Origin: Watersipora subatra
Lineage: Eukaryota > Bryozoa > Gymnolaemata > Cheilostomatida > Watersiporidae
Reading direction: 5' to 3'
Length of the DNA: 64,000 nucleotides
NCBI RefSeq assembly: GCF_963576615.1
Contig: NC_088714.1
Location: 35,567,143-35,631,142, forward strand
Shown here: positions 27,701 to 42,700 of the stretch, one piece after another
How positions within the stretch are numbered: the stretch's first letter is position 1
Layout of the letters: every line of letters begins with the position of its first letter
Notes under the pieces: model-generated
Databases searched by the model: none
Told to the model about the DNA's origin: nothing
Seen by the model: the letters and a program-made list of their open reading frames with translations, nothing else
Program-made: the position numbers and the translations under genes

Positions 27701-30700
27701 CTTCATGATTTTTGAGAAATTTTTCTAGTATTATGCTTGCTTGTATAAGTTGCAATAATACAATTAAAACTGCTCTCAGACAGGGTTTCTTGTGTGTGTT
27801 CTGTAAAACTTTTTCGATATTCGGGAGGGCATTGCACCCCTCTTGAACCTGCCCCGCCGGCTGCTCGGGCTTACAGCCCTCACAAGATGCCTAAGGGGGC
27901 TACTCAAGATATTGGCAGAAGCATCCTAAAAATGAACAATACAGCCCTGCTCACATCTCGCTGGATTTGAATTCACAATTATTGCAACCGTAGGTTTGCA
28001 ATCCAATTGTCTAACCACCAGTCCACGAAAGCTATTGCGATGTACAGCATTTACTATATACAGGTACTGCACACACCTTTTTCCAATTTCACACCCTAAA
28101 TGTTGTAGTAATTGAAACTCTATTAGCCCTATGAAACACGATGCTTTTTCGTCTTATCACGAACTTCTGTTTTCGGTTTTTTGTGAGGTTCAATTGCTGA
28201 ATCGCGGTCAAGGCCAATCGCATCAACTTGAGTAGGAATAGCCTCTCTCTCTCCGTTCGGTCAGACAAAGACAGTCACAGTCTGATATCTCATTTTTACA
28301 TGTTTACCAGAGAGGTATTAGTATCGTCGTATTCAAAGTTTTGATGGATATTTTCTGCTGGATCAGTAACTTTCTTTTGATATTCACACACACACTTCTA
28401 TGCTCGAATTGTTATTAATTCAACATATTCAGGATTTTTATTTTGTTTTCTCAGTTCGTATTATTTGTATTATTACTAAATCATCTTTTATTATAATCGT
28501 AGCAAAACAGATATAATTTAGCTATTACTTGCTAATTATTTCACTTTTATATTTACATGTAGACCTAAGCACTTTTATAGTTGTTCTATTTTGTTTCTTA
28601 ATTTTTTTGACCTGCACAAAACACTTTTCTCATGATATGAAGTTTGAAAGTTAGAATGGTAACTGTTGTTTTTATGTTGTTTGAAAGTTGTTCTCCATAG
28701 TTGTTTGAAAGTTGTTCTCTATTGTGCTTTGAAAGACATACTAGGAGCAAAAACTAATCCCTCGACAGAAGCACTCCGCCATATCACAAACTTACCTACA
28801 GCTGAGTCTTTAACCTCTAGAAACATATATGTACATACTGTAGAATGGCAATAGGACATAGTTATTTGGCAAGTTAATGTAAACCTAAATGGTAGAAACA
28901 CAACTATAGCAAATATGTCATCAAGTCATTTTAGAAGATCCACTATTCGAAAGTAACTAATTAATGATTGGCAACGCCGATGGAAAACTCTTCTGATAAC
29001 AGAACACTGTTTCACTGGTTTATTAAATAACCTAGAAACAGATCATCTGGAGAAAAACCTTTTTCCACTTATATTACCAAGGAGACAACTATCAATTTTA
29101 ACCGGGCTCTTCACAGGCTACACAACCTTACAATATCACTTATACAAACCCGATTTAACATTTACACCAACATGCAAATGCCTGGATGAAGACGAAACAG
29201 TGGACCATTACCTATACAGATACAGCAATCACACCAATCTAAGAAAGAAAATATTCCCTAATCTTCACAACTATCAACATCTGCTACAACTTGTACATGA
29301 AAGTGATCGATTCAATTGAAATTGAATTGCTCACTGCGGATGAACCATCGAAGTAAACATCAATGATACTTACACAGGCAGATGATACAGACCATATTAT
29401 AGTCATCCAATTATTAATTAACAATCGATCTTGCCATGATCAATACTCATAGAGAATTCAGTCATCAGACCTGAACACTTGTAGGCTATATAGTATCAAT
29501 CAATTTATTTTTGTATAAGTTATCCTGCATTACTTATCTGAAGTCATCCTCTCATGTAAATTTTATTTTAATTTTTACACATATAATCTCAAATTAAACA
29601 TGAATTGTTCACTACTATTTTGCATTCAGGATACTTTTACAGTTTCCATTTTATTTAGTAATATGCCTGCAAATAGAGCCTGTTATATGCTAAATAAAAA
29701 TAAATGTTTTGTACAAAGACTTTTATTACCCAAGCAATGGCGGGCATTTACTACTACATATATATTTATATATATGTTTTGTATATTTATATATACATGT
29801 GTATGTATATACTATATATATTAATATATAGACTTGCTTTTTGGCAAAAATATTACAAGTATTTGCATTGGAATCACTGAAACTCACACAAATTGGTGAT
29901 ATTTATTCAATTCTGCCTTTCGTGTAACTGCACCAAATTCAACAACTGCGTGTTATTTTAGTGTCAAACGGCCAATACAGTAGGTAAATTTCATATTTTG
30001 GGTTTGAGTTTTTTTTATAAAACTGCATAGATTTGGTGCAGAAATGACTTCACATAAGCATAGCATAGGCTATATTTGATGGCTTCGGAAAAATTTTGAA
30101 GCATTGATGATGTTTCACACGTTACTTTAGGTTTTCGAGTATAATTTCCTATTGCTATAATTACTAACTATTCTATCAGGCTCCAAACATTATATATTAT
30201 TTTTAGTAAAAGCGCTTACTATGTTACTACTTTAAATTTCAGTTTGAAAACAGTAATAATTAACCTTTTAATTTCTATTTACTCTTTATGCAGAGAGTAC
30301 GAGTACCGCTGCTCCTGCAATGCTGGCTACACAGGTAAAGACTGTGAGAGAAGAATCTGCTACAAAATATATTGTAAAAATGGTGGCAAACCAAAACTTG
30401 TTGGCCACGTATATGAGTGTGGTAAGTAACAAATCATTTGAAGTTGTGTGCAAAAGGAAGCTAGTCTACATTTAAAATTTTCAATAGTGGAAAGTATTTT
30501 ATCCAGTGCCCTATATTTGTAGCTGCATCTGTTATACAGAGTAATTCATAATTTGAGATTATGTACGTGGTTATGTATTGTGCATGAAGTTATTTGTCTT
30601 AAATATTGACCTTAATACTGCTTTATAATTTGTATTCTAGGTAATCTGATGGCTTTTTCATAAACCTGACTGCTTTTAGTTACATGGTGATTTTAGTTAC

Positions 30701-33700
30701 ATAGTGCTTTTAGTTACATAGTGCTTTCAGTTACATGGTGCTTTTAGTTACATGGTGCTTTTAGTTACATGGTGCTTTTAGTTACATGGTGCTTTTATTT
30801 ACATAGTGCTTTCAGTTACATGGCGCTTTTAGTTATATAGTGCTTTCAGTTACATATTGCTTTCAGTTACATGGTGCTTTCAGTTACATATTGCTTTTAG
30901 TTACATATTGCTTTCAGTTACATAGTGCTTTTAATTACATATTGCTTTTAGTTACATAGTGCTTTCAGTTACACTGTGCTTTTAGTTACATAGTGCTTTC
31001 AGCTACATAGTTCTTTTAATTATATAGTGCTTTCCGTTACATAGTGCTTTTAGTTACATAGTTCTTTTAATTACATAGTGCTTTCAGTTACATGGTGCTT
31101 TTAGTTATATAGTGCCTTCTGTTAGTAACTTGTGCTCTGTGTAGTATGTTGAATATACATGTATCTGTTGAGTATAATAATCAATATATGTTGGATGATT
31201 TCTCGTTCATGTTTTTCTTGGGTGCTGTTTTGATATAATTCTGTTCTCTAAGAGCCCGTAGCCCTGTTTTACAATAATGGCTAAACGTTGGCAAACTAGT
31301 TGAATTTTGAAAAACAAAGAAAAGATACTTTTTATATCGGTTTCATGGCCAGAGAAAAACATAACAAAACTTCCTACTGACATTTTGGTCACAGACTTGT
31401 GTATTTTTTTATAACTTACTTTGCAAAACAGCGCAGTCTTACTTTGCAGAACAGCGCAGTCTTACTTTGCAGAACAGCGCAGACTTACTTTGCAGAACAG
31501 CGCAGACTTACTTTGCAGACTTAGTATAAAACTTGAAGACTATAAAACAAACAAATGAATAGGCCAAAATATTAGCAGAAGTTAAAAGCCTGAAAAAATA
31601 GTTTTCACCGATATCTGTAATTCGTTAGCCTCAAACACCCACCACCTTCAAAACTTTCAAGTATTTACGAGCACCTCTAGTCCACACCTAGTCCACACCT
31701 AGTCCACACCTAGTGTACAGCGTACACAGCACCTCTAGTCCACACCTAGTCCACACCTAGTCCACACCTCTAGTCCACACCTAGTGTACAGCGTACACCT
31801 CTAGTCCACACCTCTAGTCCACACCTCTAGTTCACACCTAGTGTACAGCGTACACCTCTAGTCCACACCTCTAGTCCACACCTAGTGTACAGCGTACACA
31901 GCACACCGCTTATAGTAAGACTACTATCCGAATATTTGTAGTTTTATTAGTTGTTCGTTCTTTTCTTAGACTGCCCACTAGGCTATGGAGGGAAACAATG
32001 TGAAACTGATTACTGCGCTGCCAGCCCATGCGGCAGGCAAGGAAGCTGCGTTCGTCAAGTGGGTGGTTTCACCTGCAACTGTAATGATGGGTACTCGGGT
32101 GCTCAGTGTATGACACCTTCATGTCGTGGTGAGCCATTCTTTTTCATCTCCCGGTACTATGATCTGTAAAAATCTGGTTAGACAACCTGAAATCGTGTGA
32201 GGAAATGTTCAGTTTCATTATTTTAGTTAAACTCGTTAAAATATTCCAATTAAGTGAAACACCCGCATGTATGTATTTGTAATTTTAGTACAGTACTATA
32301 TTAATTGTTATGTATTAATGTTACGCATTTTATGTCTAATAAATATACATTTGTATGACATGAAGATATGCGCATGATGATAAAAATAATATAGATAGCT
32401 AGTGTTTTTAGAGATGCCTGCCACTTGCTATTAGCCTGGCAGATTGCCAATGGAACATTTTAGTATGCTAACTAATGACAATCACTTACGCACCCTCCCT
32501 GCTCGGTATGCAAAGCTGTTGGGTATGTGCTCCCATACAGTGACTTATATCGGCCATCTAACAACTAAATCTTTGTAGCCTAATGAGTAGGGTGACAGAT
32601 TGGTGAAATAGAGTCTGAGATCAAATCTTCTTTGGAACGGAGTCTTTACTCCAAGATTTTAATAGCTTTAGCCGAAATGCAGACGGACATGCAACATAAA
32701 ACCTCCTTTGAGAAATATGTATATTTCTAAAAGTATGCCTTGAGATTTATATGTATATAAATATATAATAATCTCGGTGTTCGTCTTTCCAGTTATAGTA
32801 ACAAAGTTATCTGTTTAATTGAGGATTTGAACTTGCAACATTCCAATGGCAAGTCATCAAACAAGCATGTGTAACCACGAAGCTAAGCAAATCTTAGCGT
32901 GTTCAACTCTTTATCTTATTGCAATTGAACACATTAAGGCTATACTTTTCATCATTGATTAATATTATCTTAGTTTTTTATAAACTTTTTGAAAGCTTTC
33001 TAACCATTCCTCAGCACCTATTTTTTTCAATTAGCAACTTTTAAATGCACCGTTTCAATTTCAAATGTGCCATTACTTTCCTATTTTTGGGTTTTCCTAA
33101 AGCTTGATCATTAAATCTGGAAATGCAGTTACGGTTACATACTTTTTATGTGGAAAACTGTATTTTTTCGAGTGAGAATTGTTTCTAAATTCTCTCTCTG
33201 TTTGTCAGGCAAAAACCGTCTGCATATGATATCTCATTTTTACGATTGTACCAAGAGGTACCAGTACCATTCATCAAAACTCTGAATACAACGAACTTCT
33301 GCTGCAACCAGTAACAATAACCTTTTTTATACACTTCTACATTGTATGTAGTCATTGCTATTATTAATTCAACATGTTCATGATTTTTATTGCGTTTGTA
33401 CAGTTTGTATTAATTGTATAATTGCTATATTAATAGCAAATCATTTTTCACTGTCATAATTGTAGCAAAACTATCTAGCTATTACTTGCCAATTATTTCA
33501 CATTTAAACACCTTTTTCAGTTGTTTTATTTTTGCTCTCAATTTACGGTATTTGAATTGCTCAAAACACTTTTCCCATGATACAAACTTGTTTTATATAT
33601 ATATTTTATCTATACAATATATATTATATTTATATATATACGTATATTATACCTATATAATATATATATTATATACAGTGGTGATCATAATAATGAGACT

Positions 33701-36700
33701 GCCTGGTAATTTCATAATAATATTTTTCATTTATGGCATAAACTCCCTTTTCTTATAATCTCAGACCATATATATTATACATATTTGAAAAGCAAATCTT
33801 TTAGAAATTCTGTCTACCAACAAAGGTGCACTCTAGTAATAAAATCTGTTTAATGGGCACCCATTATATCTTATCAGGTCAGTCTAGGCTTATGGTGTCA
33901 TACTAAATACTAGGATGCTAGAAATACTCTAAAGGAACTTAAAAACAACACCCATTAACTTTTATAGAGATATGTTCTAAAATTATGCCAAATCAAGTTG
34001 CGTCCACAAGATAAAAAAAATTTGTTTTGGATTTTTGTACCGCTTTATGCCGAAAATGCCATATTGTACCAAAATCAAACTAATAAAGCAAATATCAGTT
34101 AGGTTTACATAATATTCTTATCCAGTACACTCTGAGCTTTCCATTGATGTGCATATTGTCATAATTCACATAATACCGACAGAACAATATATGAATTAAC
34201 AAACAAAGTGTTTATTTTAAGTGGTCCCATAATTTCGATCACCGCAGTATATCTATTATATATAATAGAAATGATCACCACAGTATATCTATTATATATA
34301 ATAGAAATGATCACTGCAGTATATCTATTATATATAATAGAAATGATCACCGCAGTATATCTATTATATATAATGGAAATGATCACCGCAGTATATCTAT
34401 TATATATAATAGAAATGATCACCGCAGTATATCTATTATATATAATAGAAATGATCACCGCAGTATATCTATTATATATAATAGAAATGATCACCGCAGT
34501 ATATCTATTATATATAATAGAAATGATCACCACAGTATATCTATTATATATAATAGAAATGATCACTGCAGTATATCTATTATATATAATGGAAATGATC
34601 ACCGCAGTATATCTATTATATATAATAGAAATGATCACCGCAGTATATCTATTATATATAATAGAAATGATCACCACAGTATATCTATTATATATAATAG
34701 AAATGATCACTGCAGTATATCTATTATATATAATAGAAATGATCACCGCAGTATATCTATTATATATAATAGAAATGGTCACCGCAGTATATCTATTATA
34801 TATAATAGAAATGATCACCGCAGTATATCTATTATATATAATAGAAATGATCACCGCAGTATATCTATTATATATAATAGAAATGATCACCGCAGTATAT
34901 CTATTATATATAATAGAAATGATCACCGCAGTATATCTATTATATATAATGGAAAAAACATTAGGAGTAACATAAATTTTTAGTAAAACCGCTACAAATC
35001 TGTTTCGTGCGATGCACTCTCCAGAACCGGTTTGATTAAAATGACATGGTTTGATCATTTCAGTCAAACTGCTCCTGAAAAGTGCATCGTAGAAACAGAT
35101 TTGTAGCGCTTTTACTAAAAACTTATTTTACTCCTAACATCTTTTCTATTATTCTATACTCCACAAATTATCTTTCAGGTTTTTAGTGTAGAGTTCTCCT
35201 TTTATATGCTTTGCACCTGGTTTTAGTCATTATATATGGATATTTAATTAGCATGTAGTTTGAAACACGTGTTTTGAAATCTGGGTTTGAGACATCTGCA
35301 CGTAATTGTGCGGATCATTTAGCTTCTTCTCTTTCATAACTAGTTCACAGTTTCTATTCCTGTTTTTGTGATACCTAACTCAAAGCTTTTTTCACAGCTT
35401 TTTTGCCTACTATGCCTAATAGAACAACTGAATCTCGAACTTTAGGGCACCTTTCGGTATTGCTGAAATAATAAGCAATGGGCATGGGCCTACACTATAT
35501 ATAATTTGTGTATTTTGGCGATTCAATCAAATAGTTTATTAATCCACAGGCTATGATTGTGGCTCTGGAGTTTGTGACATTGACCGAATGACAACAAAGC
35601 CCTACTGCGTTTGTCCGCTTGGGTGGTCTGGAAAACATTGCAAAAATTCTCCATGCGCTGGTAAGCTTGTCAACAGATTTTTTGATTAGGCTATCATTTT
35701 CGTTTCGAAAAGTTTATTATCAATAAAGTAGGTAAAGCTGACGAATGAATTGTCATATCCATAGCAACTCATACACTAGTTTCATTTCCTCTGATGTTGT
35801 GTAAAATCTAAAAAGGTAAAATATGTTGTCTATTTTATTTGGTCTGATTGTGGCAATGGAGTTTGTGACATGGACCGAATGACAAAAAAGCCCTACTGTG
35901 TTTGTCCGCTTGGGTGGTCTGGAAAATATTGCAAAAATTCTCCGTGCGCTGGTAAGCTGCTAATGGATTAGTAAAATTAGGCTATCATTTTTGCTTCAAA
36001 AAGTTTATGAGTATTCTTTAACCACAGTTTTGATCAGTGTTCGCTCCAAAAAATGATAAAAAGACAACTTGCATAAACTCCGAATAGATTTTTCTCATTA
36101 CAGATATTTTAGTTAATTTTGACACATTAAAAAACTAGATAACCATTTTGAAGCATTTTTACATTAATTTACCCCATAGATTGTATATTAAAACAGCAGG
36201 TGATGTATAAAGTACACTGAATTCCTCTTAATTACCCCACTTTACTGAACTTGCAGGTAGAGCTAGGGATTGTATTGCTGTATTCATAGAGACTCATGCA
36301 CTAGTCTCGTTTCCTCTGATGTTGTGCAAAATAAAAAGAGTAAAATATTTTGTCTGTTTCATTCTGATAATAGATTAAAATAAATATCACACTGGTATAC
36401 TCTGCAAAATACAATACAGAGTCAGTATTCCGTAAGTCACTACTAAATATATTACAGAGTCAGTATTCCGTAAGTCACTACTAAATACAATATACAATCA
36501 GTATTCTGTTAGTCCCTACTAAATACAATATACATTCAGTATTCCGTAAGTCACTACTGAATACAATACAGAGTCAGTATTCCGTTAGTCGCTACTAAAT
36601 ACAATACAGAGTCAGTATTCCGTAAGTCACTACTAAATACAATATACAGTCAGTATTCCGTAAATCACTACTGAATACAATACAGAATCAGTATTCCGTA

Positions 36701-39700
36701 GCTAACTACTAATTGCAATACAGAATCAGTATTCCGTAGCTAACTACTAATTGCAATACAGAGTCAGTATTCCGTTAGTCACTACTAAATACAATATACA
36801 GTGAGTATTTCATAAGTCACTACTAAATACAATATACAGTCAGTATTCCGTAAGTCACTACTAAATACAATACACAGTCAGTATTCCGTTAGTCGCTACT
36901 AAATACAATACAGAGTCAGTATTCCGTAAGTCACTACTAAATACAATATACAGTGAGTATTTCATAAGTCACTACTAAATACAATATACAGTCAGTATTC
37001 CGTAAGTCACTACTAAATACAATATACAGTCAGTATTTCGTAGCTCACTGCTAACTCATGAATTTGAAAGATCAAATACTAGCGAGTGGGCTGACAACAA
37101 ATGCTCGTTATCAGATGTTTTCAACTCAACTTGGAGACGTTAAATATCTGAACAAAAACATTGAATTTTTGCCTACAATCTGTTTTGTTTAAAATCTGAC
37201 CTGTTCAAAAACTAAGACTGGACTGTACTGCTTACTGTACTGAAACTGGACTGTAGGCTACCGTTTACTGTACTGAGGCTGGACTGTACTGCTTATTATA
37301 GTGAGGCTGGACTGTACTGCTTATTATACTGAGGCTGGACTGTACTGCCTACCGTATAATACAAGCCAAGAAAGATGGTGAAACTTGAAATGAGCAATGG
37401 CTAAAATTTAAAATATCAATAGATTGACTTTTGAAGGTTTAATCACACTTTAACAAGAGCTAGAACAAAACCTTGAAGAATTTTAAACTAATGCTCAGTT
37501 TATGTCTGATACAAATTTCCTTGGACGTTAAATCAGACCCCAAATGCTAGCCACGTGTTTCCTTGTTTCTATTGCATTGCCAAGATCAGAATCAAATTAC
37601 GTCTTGCTAGTTTCTATCTGTAATGTCACCATAGAGATGTCTGAAGTGAAATCATGCTGTTCAGTGACACTACTTAACAGGTGCTCCCACGTGTGTCCAT
37701 GGGCAACACAAGCTAGCTCCTAATGGAACATCATGTGTATGTGGTAAGTAAATTGCTTCAACCAAGAATAGCGAAACAAAACCGTAGTTTTGTGTTTTAT
37801 GCTTGAAATGTAAAAAAAAGAAAATGTTGATTAATCAATAAAGGACAAACTGGTAGAATATACGTAGATGTTTGTATTTGTTTATTATTGGAAGGGGACT
37901 TATGCAGTTTTGCCATAGCTGCAGTACTGAATAACATATTGACATGAAGGTGCTCGAAGGTGCTTGCTGACTTTTTTTAGATTCAAAGCAGTAAGTTTAA
38001 AGTGCATGCAACAAGTGACATGTTGTCTCTAGCTAGCTAAACATATGGTAGTACCATTTATGCTATTTCATGTCTACCCTAATATTAGCGTATGAATTGT
38101 AGTCACACACTGTAGGATATGTCTGTGTACTACATGTTCCTGTGTGCTAATTTAACTTTTATAAAATTTAGTATAAAATTAGTTTTTGTGAGCAATTGAT
38201 GGTTTAGTACAAGGGTCTGCAACCTTTTTCATTCAAAGAGCCATTTGGACTCGTTTCCAGCAGGAAAGAACGCAGTGAGAGCCACAAACCCTTTTTGATA
38301 TTTTAAATTAAAAAAAATACTACATATAACATTTTTGTCTAGCTTTTAAGGCTTTCATACCATGTTTCCACCATAAAAAGAAAAGGTGTGGCATGTATAA
38401 TGATTTAACTGCTGAGCAAACTAAATTAAACTTTTGCAAAGAACACTAAAATAGCTAATAATAACTTGAACGTAACATGAAAATATTACGTCGTTTTTAA
38501 GGTGACTGTCAAGAAAAATTGCAGCTTCATGTTTAATTCAGTTCTTCTTTTAACAAAAAATTTGAAAAAGTTGACAATAAGACTTTTGTTTGCAAATTTC
38601 TCATCACATATTAAGAAAACTGGTGAATCAGTCTCATCAGCAGTGAAAGCAAACGAACCAGCACACGTAGGATTAAATGTTCTATTTTCCTCCGTCACTT
38701 ATTTTTCTTGGTATTCCCCATAGTTTGCCTACCTGGGGTAAAAAAAATCAAGAAGTGTCGGCTGGTGTAATCTTGGCGGTTTTATTGGCCCATAAATAAT
38801 GGCGCATAACAAGCAACAATGTTTGACTTATCACCATAATTACAATTTTTTAAATTATGTTACAAAATCTAGTGATAAAGCTTCTATATTTTTATGAATT
38901 ACTTGGTATAATTACGGTAAAAAAAAACAAAAACGTCCAAAGTCGGAGGAGCTACAGCAAGGGGGTGAAAGAGCCGCATGTGGCTCCGGAGCCGCGGGTT
39001 GCTGACCCCTGGTTTAGTAGGTGATTTTAGTTAAGTAGGTCAGTCAGGTTAATTAGGCCAGTCCTGTTAAAAAATAGAGAAAGCATAATATTATTATGCT
39101 TTATTATTTATCTTGAGGTGTTGACTGATGTTTTAAAAAAAGAATCAAGGAGATTGGCCAACCAGAAGCTGAGATATAGCCAGCCAAACACAGGTCTACT
39201 AAAAAACATAAGTGTTTTGGTAATCATCAATATATGACGTATGAAATCGACTTGTGTGCCATTGGTCAATTAAGCCAACTAATGCGCTCTCCTGTAACAA
39301 TCACGGCGTTTTAATTAGTTTAATTCCTGGAAGTATAGAACAATCAAATAGGGTCTAACAATCATTGCTCTGACAATTCCGAACCAGTCCCTCTGACGTG
39401 TAGATTAGTTTTAGCATAAAATAATTACACGCATCTATTATTTCGCAACATTTCGCTATATTGCTAGTTCAGCTCAGTTTTGTTGTTCTCCTACTTAGCT
39501 TCCCTATTCAGACTTATCTTTAGCACTGTTCAGATTTTTTTAACTGTAGCTAATAAATGGAATCAATTAAATCAATCATCAATCTCGGTTATCATTTGGA
39601 ATTTTCTATAAATTATATTAGTTACATCATTTATTCTATACGCAGTTATATTATTATTTTGTATAATATGCATTATGATTATTATATTAATCATAAAAAA

Positions 39701-42700
39701 TAATCATAGATAAGATAATAGATCAATAGAAAAATCGAATCAAAAGTTATCGTTTTCTTTTCTTACAGCAAGAGCAGCACGGTCAAGTTATTCTTTTTAA
39801 GATTATGGCTGTAGTGGACTTACAGTCTGTTAATAGTGACGATAATCATGAAAATCAACTGAATGTTGCAGTAGATACACATTGGAAAATGATGGATGAA
39901 CAAAAAGTCACATTCCCATTTCTTATCCTAAACAAACTGCAAATCGCGGATGTCGCATATAGACTATACACGCGCCGTTCGTTGAACAGAGGATCTTCAG
40001 AGCAAATCCGTGGAGATCGAGTTAAAATTTGAAGCACAATAGTCAAAATCTGCTCTTCTGTTTTGAAAAATCATGGCGAGGGGTTGTGGGCAAATGCCTT
40101 TACCACACAATGTTTGCTTGATTTTCCTGAGAAACCAGAGCTAGTCTGTAAGTTATTTACTATCGTGAGAAGCTTTTGACATCTTGTAGCCAAAACAATC
40201 ATTATACGTAACGGCGGTAAGGGTGCGCAACTGCGGCACATGACCATTAAGTCGATTTCATACGTCACAATTTTCGAAGGGTTTTCCTCTGATTCTTTAT
40301 TAGGTAGACCTGTGTTTGGCTGGCTATATCTCAGCTTCTAGTGGGTCAATCTCCTTGATTCTTTTTTTAGAACATCAGTCAACACCTCAAGATAACTAAT
40401 AAAGCATAATAATATTATGCTTTCTCTATTCTTTAAGTAAACAACTATGATATGCTTCCACATCTTTATTATGTATATGTAAATCAGTCAGCTTAATTAG
40501 GTCAAAGTGGTTATGTATGCCAGTTTGTTTAAAAATATTGATCTGCTTTATATGACAATTTGGCTAAGTAGGTCAATCTAGATATGTAGGTTTATGTGGC
40601 TAAATCAGTGCCGTGTATGAGAGAGTTTTGCGACCCATGGAAGTCTATCTGGGACTCACTAGTTTCCAAACAGACATGCTATGACCACTAATTTTATATA
40701 TGCTAAAATAGGGAGACCACAACATTAACAAACAGAAATAACTTCCATTTGCACTAGCTCTAAATTTGATTCCTTTATTATACACCATTTCAGAGAGGAC
40801 AAACTCTCTACAAGGGAATGTCAGTAATTTTCTAAATTATGACAAGAAAACCCTTTTAAAGCTCAAGTCAAAGCACAAGTCTTGCTTATATTGGGATACA
40901 GCTCAAATTCTGTTAGGATTTGTATCTGCAACCAGTTTGTGTTTCTAGAAGAATTATATGTTTTGATGACTGTGTACAAATTCAAGGTGCTGCTGCTAAA
41001 CTATTAACAGATATAACAGTATGGTGATTGACGGCGGTATTTATTTGAATACAGTATGCATATGCCTTTCCCAAAACTGTTCATCTCACAAGCCCGCAAG
41101 GGACTTATCAGTTCAAGAAAGAGCATCATTTCAATTAAAGCGTTATCTCAAAATGTTTCAAGTATGTATGCAATACAATTTACGTGTAATTACAAACAAT
41201 GCTAACAATAGAAATGTACAGCTGAGAGTTGAATTGTAAATACAAAAGACTCCTTCTCTTACGTAGCTCCATTTTGCAACTGTCACACGTTCAAAAAAGG
41301 CTCTTTCAGTTAAAGTGAGCGTATTTACAGAAGGAATTGAAAATTATATATTAAAATCATTACTGTTTACAAGTCTCAGCTATTAAATATATTACATAAA
41401 TGTTTACAAGTCTCAGCCATTAAATATATTACATAAATGTTTACAAGTATCAGCCATTAAATATATTACATAAATGTTTACAAGTGTCAGCCATTAAGTA
41501 TATTACATAAATGTTTACAAGTATCAGCCATTAAATATATTACATAAATGTTTACAAGTATCAGCCATTAAATATATTACATAAATGTTTACAAGTGTCA
41601 GCCATTAAGTATATTACATAAATGTTTACAAGTATCAGCCATTAAATATATTACATAAATGTTTACAAGTCTCAGCTATTAAATATATTACATAAATGTT
41701 TACAAGTCTCAGCCATTAAATATATTACATAAATGTTTACAAGTATCAGCCATTAAATATATTACATAAATGTTTACAAGTGTCAGCCATTAAGTATATT
41801 ACATAAATGTTTACAAGTATCAGCCATTAAATATATTACATAAATGTTTACAAGTCTCAGCCATTAAATATATTACATAAATGTTTACAAGTATCAGCCA
41901 TTAAATATATTACATAAATGTTTACAAGTCTCAGCCATTAAATATATTACATAAATGTTTACAAGTATCAGCCATTAAATATATTACATAAATGTTTACA
42001 AGTATCAGCCATTAAATATATTACATAAATGTTTACAAGTCTCAGCCATTAAATATATTACATAAATGTTTACAAGTATCAGCCATTAAATATATTACAT
42101 AAATGTTTACAAGTCTCAGCCATTAAATATATTACATAAATGTTTACAAGTATCAGCCATTAAATATATTACATAAATGTTTACAAGTATCAGCCATTAA
42201 ATATATTACATAAATGTTTACAAGTCTCAGCCATTAAATATATTACATAAATGTTTACAAGTATCAGCCGTTAAGTATATTACATAAATGTTTACAAGTC
42301 TCAGCCATTAAGTATATTACATAAATGTTTACAAGTATCAGCCGTTAAGTATATTACATAAATGTTTACAAGTATCAGCCATTAAGTATATTACATAAAT
42401 GTTTACAAGTATCAGCCATTAAGTATATTACATAAATGTTTACAAGTATCAGCCATTAAGTATATTACATAAATGTTTACAAGTCTCAGCCATTAAGTAT
42501 ATTACATAAATGTTTACAAGTATCAGCCATTAAGTATATTACATAAATGTTTACAAGTATCAGCCATTAAATATATTACATAAATGTTTACAAGTATCAG
42601 CCATTAAATATATTACATAAATGTTTACAAGTGTCAGCCATTAAATATATTACATAAATGTTTACAAGTATCAGCCATGAAATATATTACATAAATGTTT

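Noticed and set aside
27960..28040. Functional tRNA gene on the minus strand
   Set aside because: A and B boxes are present, but there is no paired acceptor stem or anticodon arm that I can fold, and a non-tRNA body follows; a SINE head fits better.
34159..35067. Open frames of 255-302 codons on both strands
   Set aside because: By-product of the 36-bp minisatellite; both strands open at once.
35846..35951. Additional real EGF exon
   Set aside because: Intact frame and donor, but no acceptor in the right place and phase; treated as a pseudo-exon unless transcripts show otherwise.
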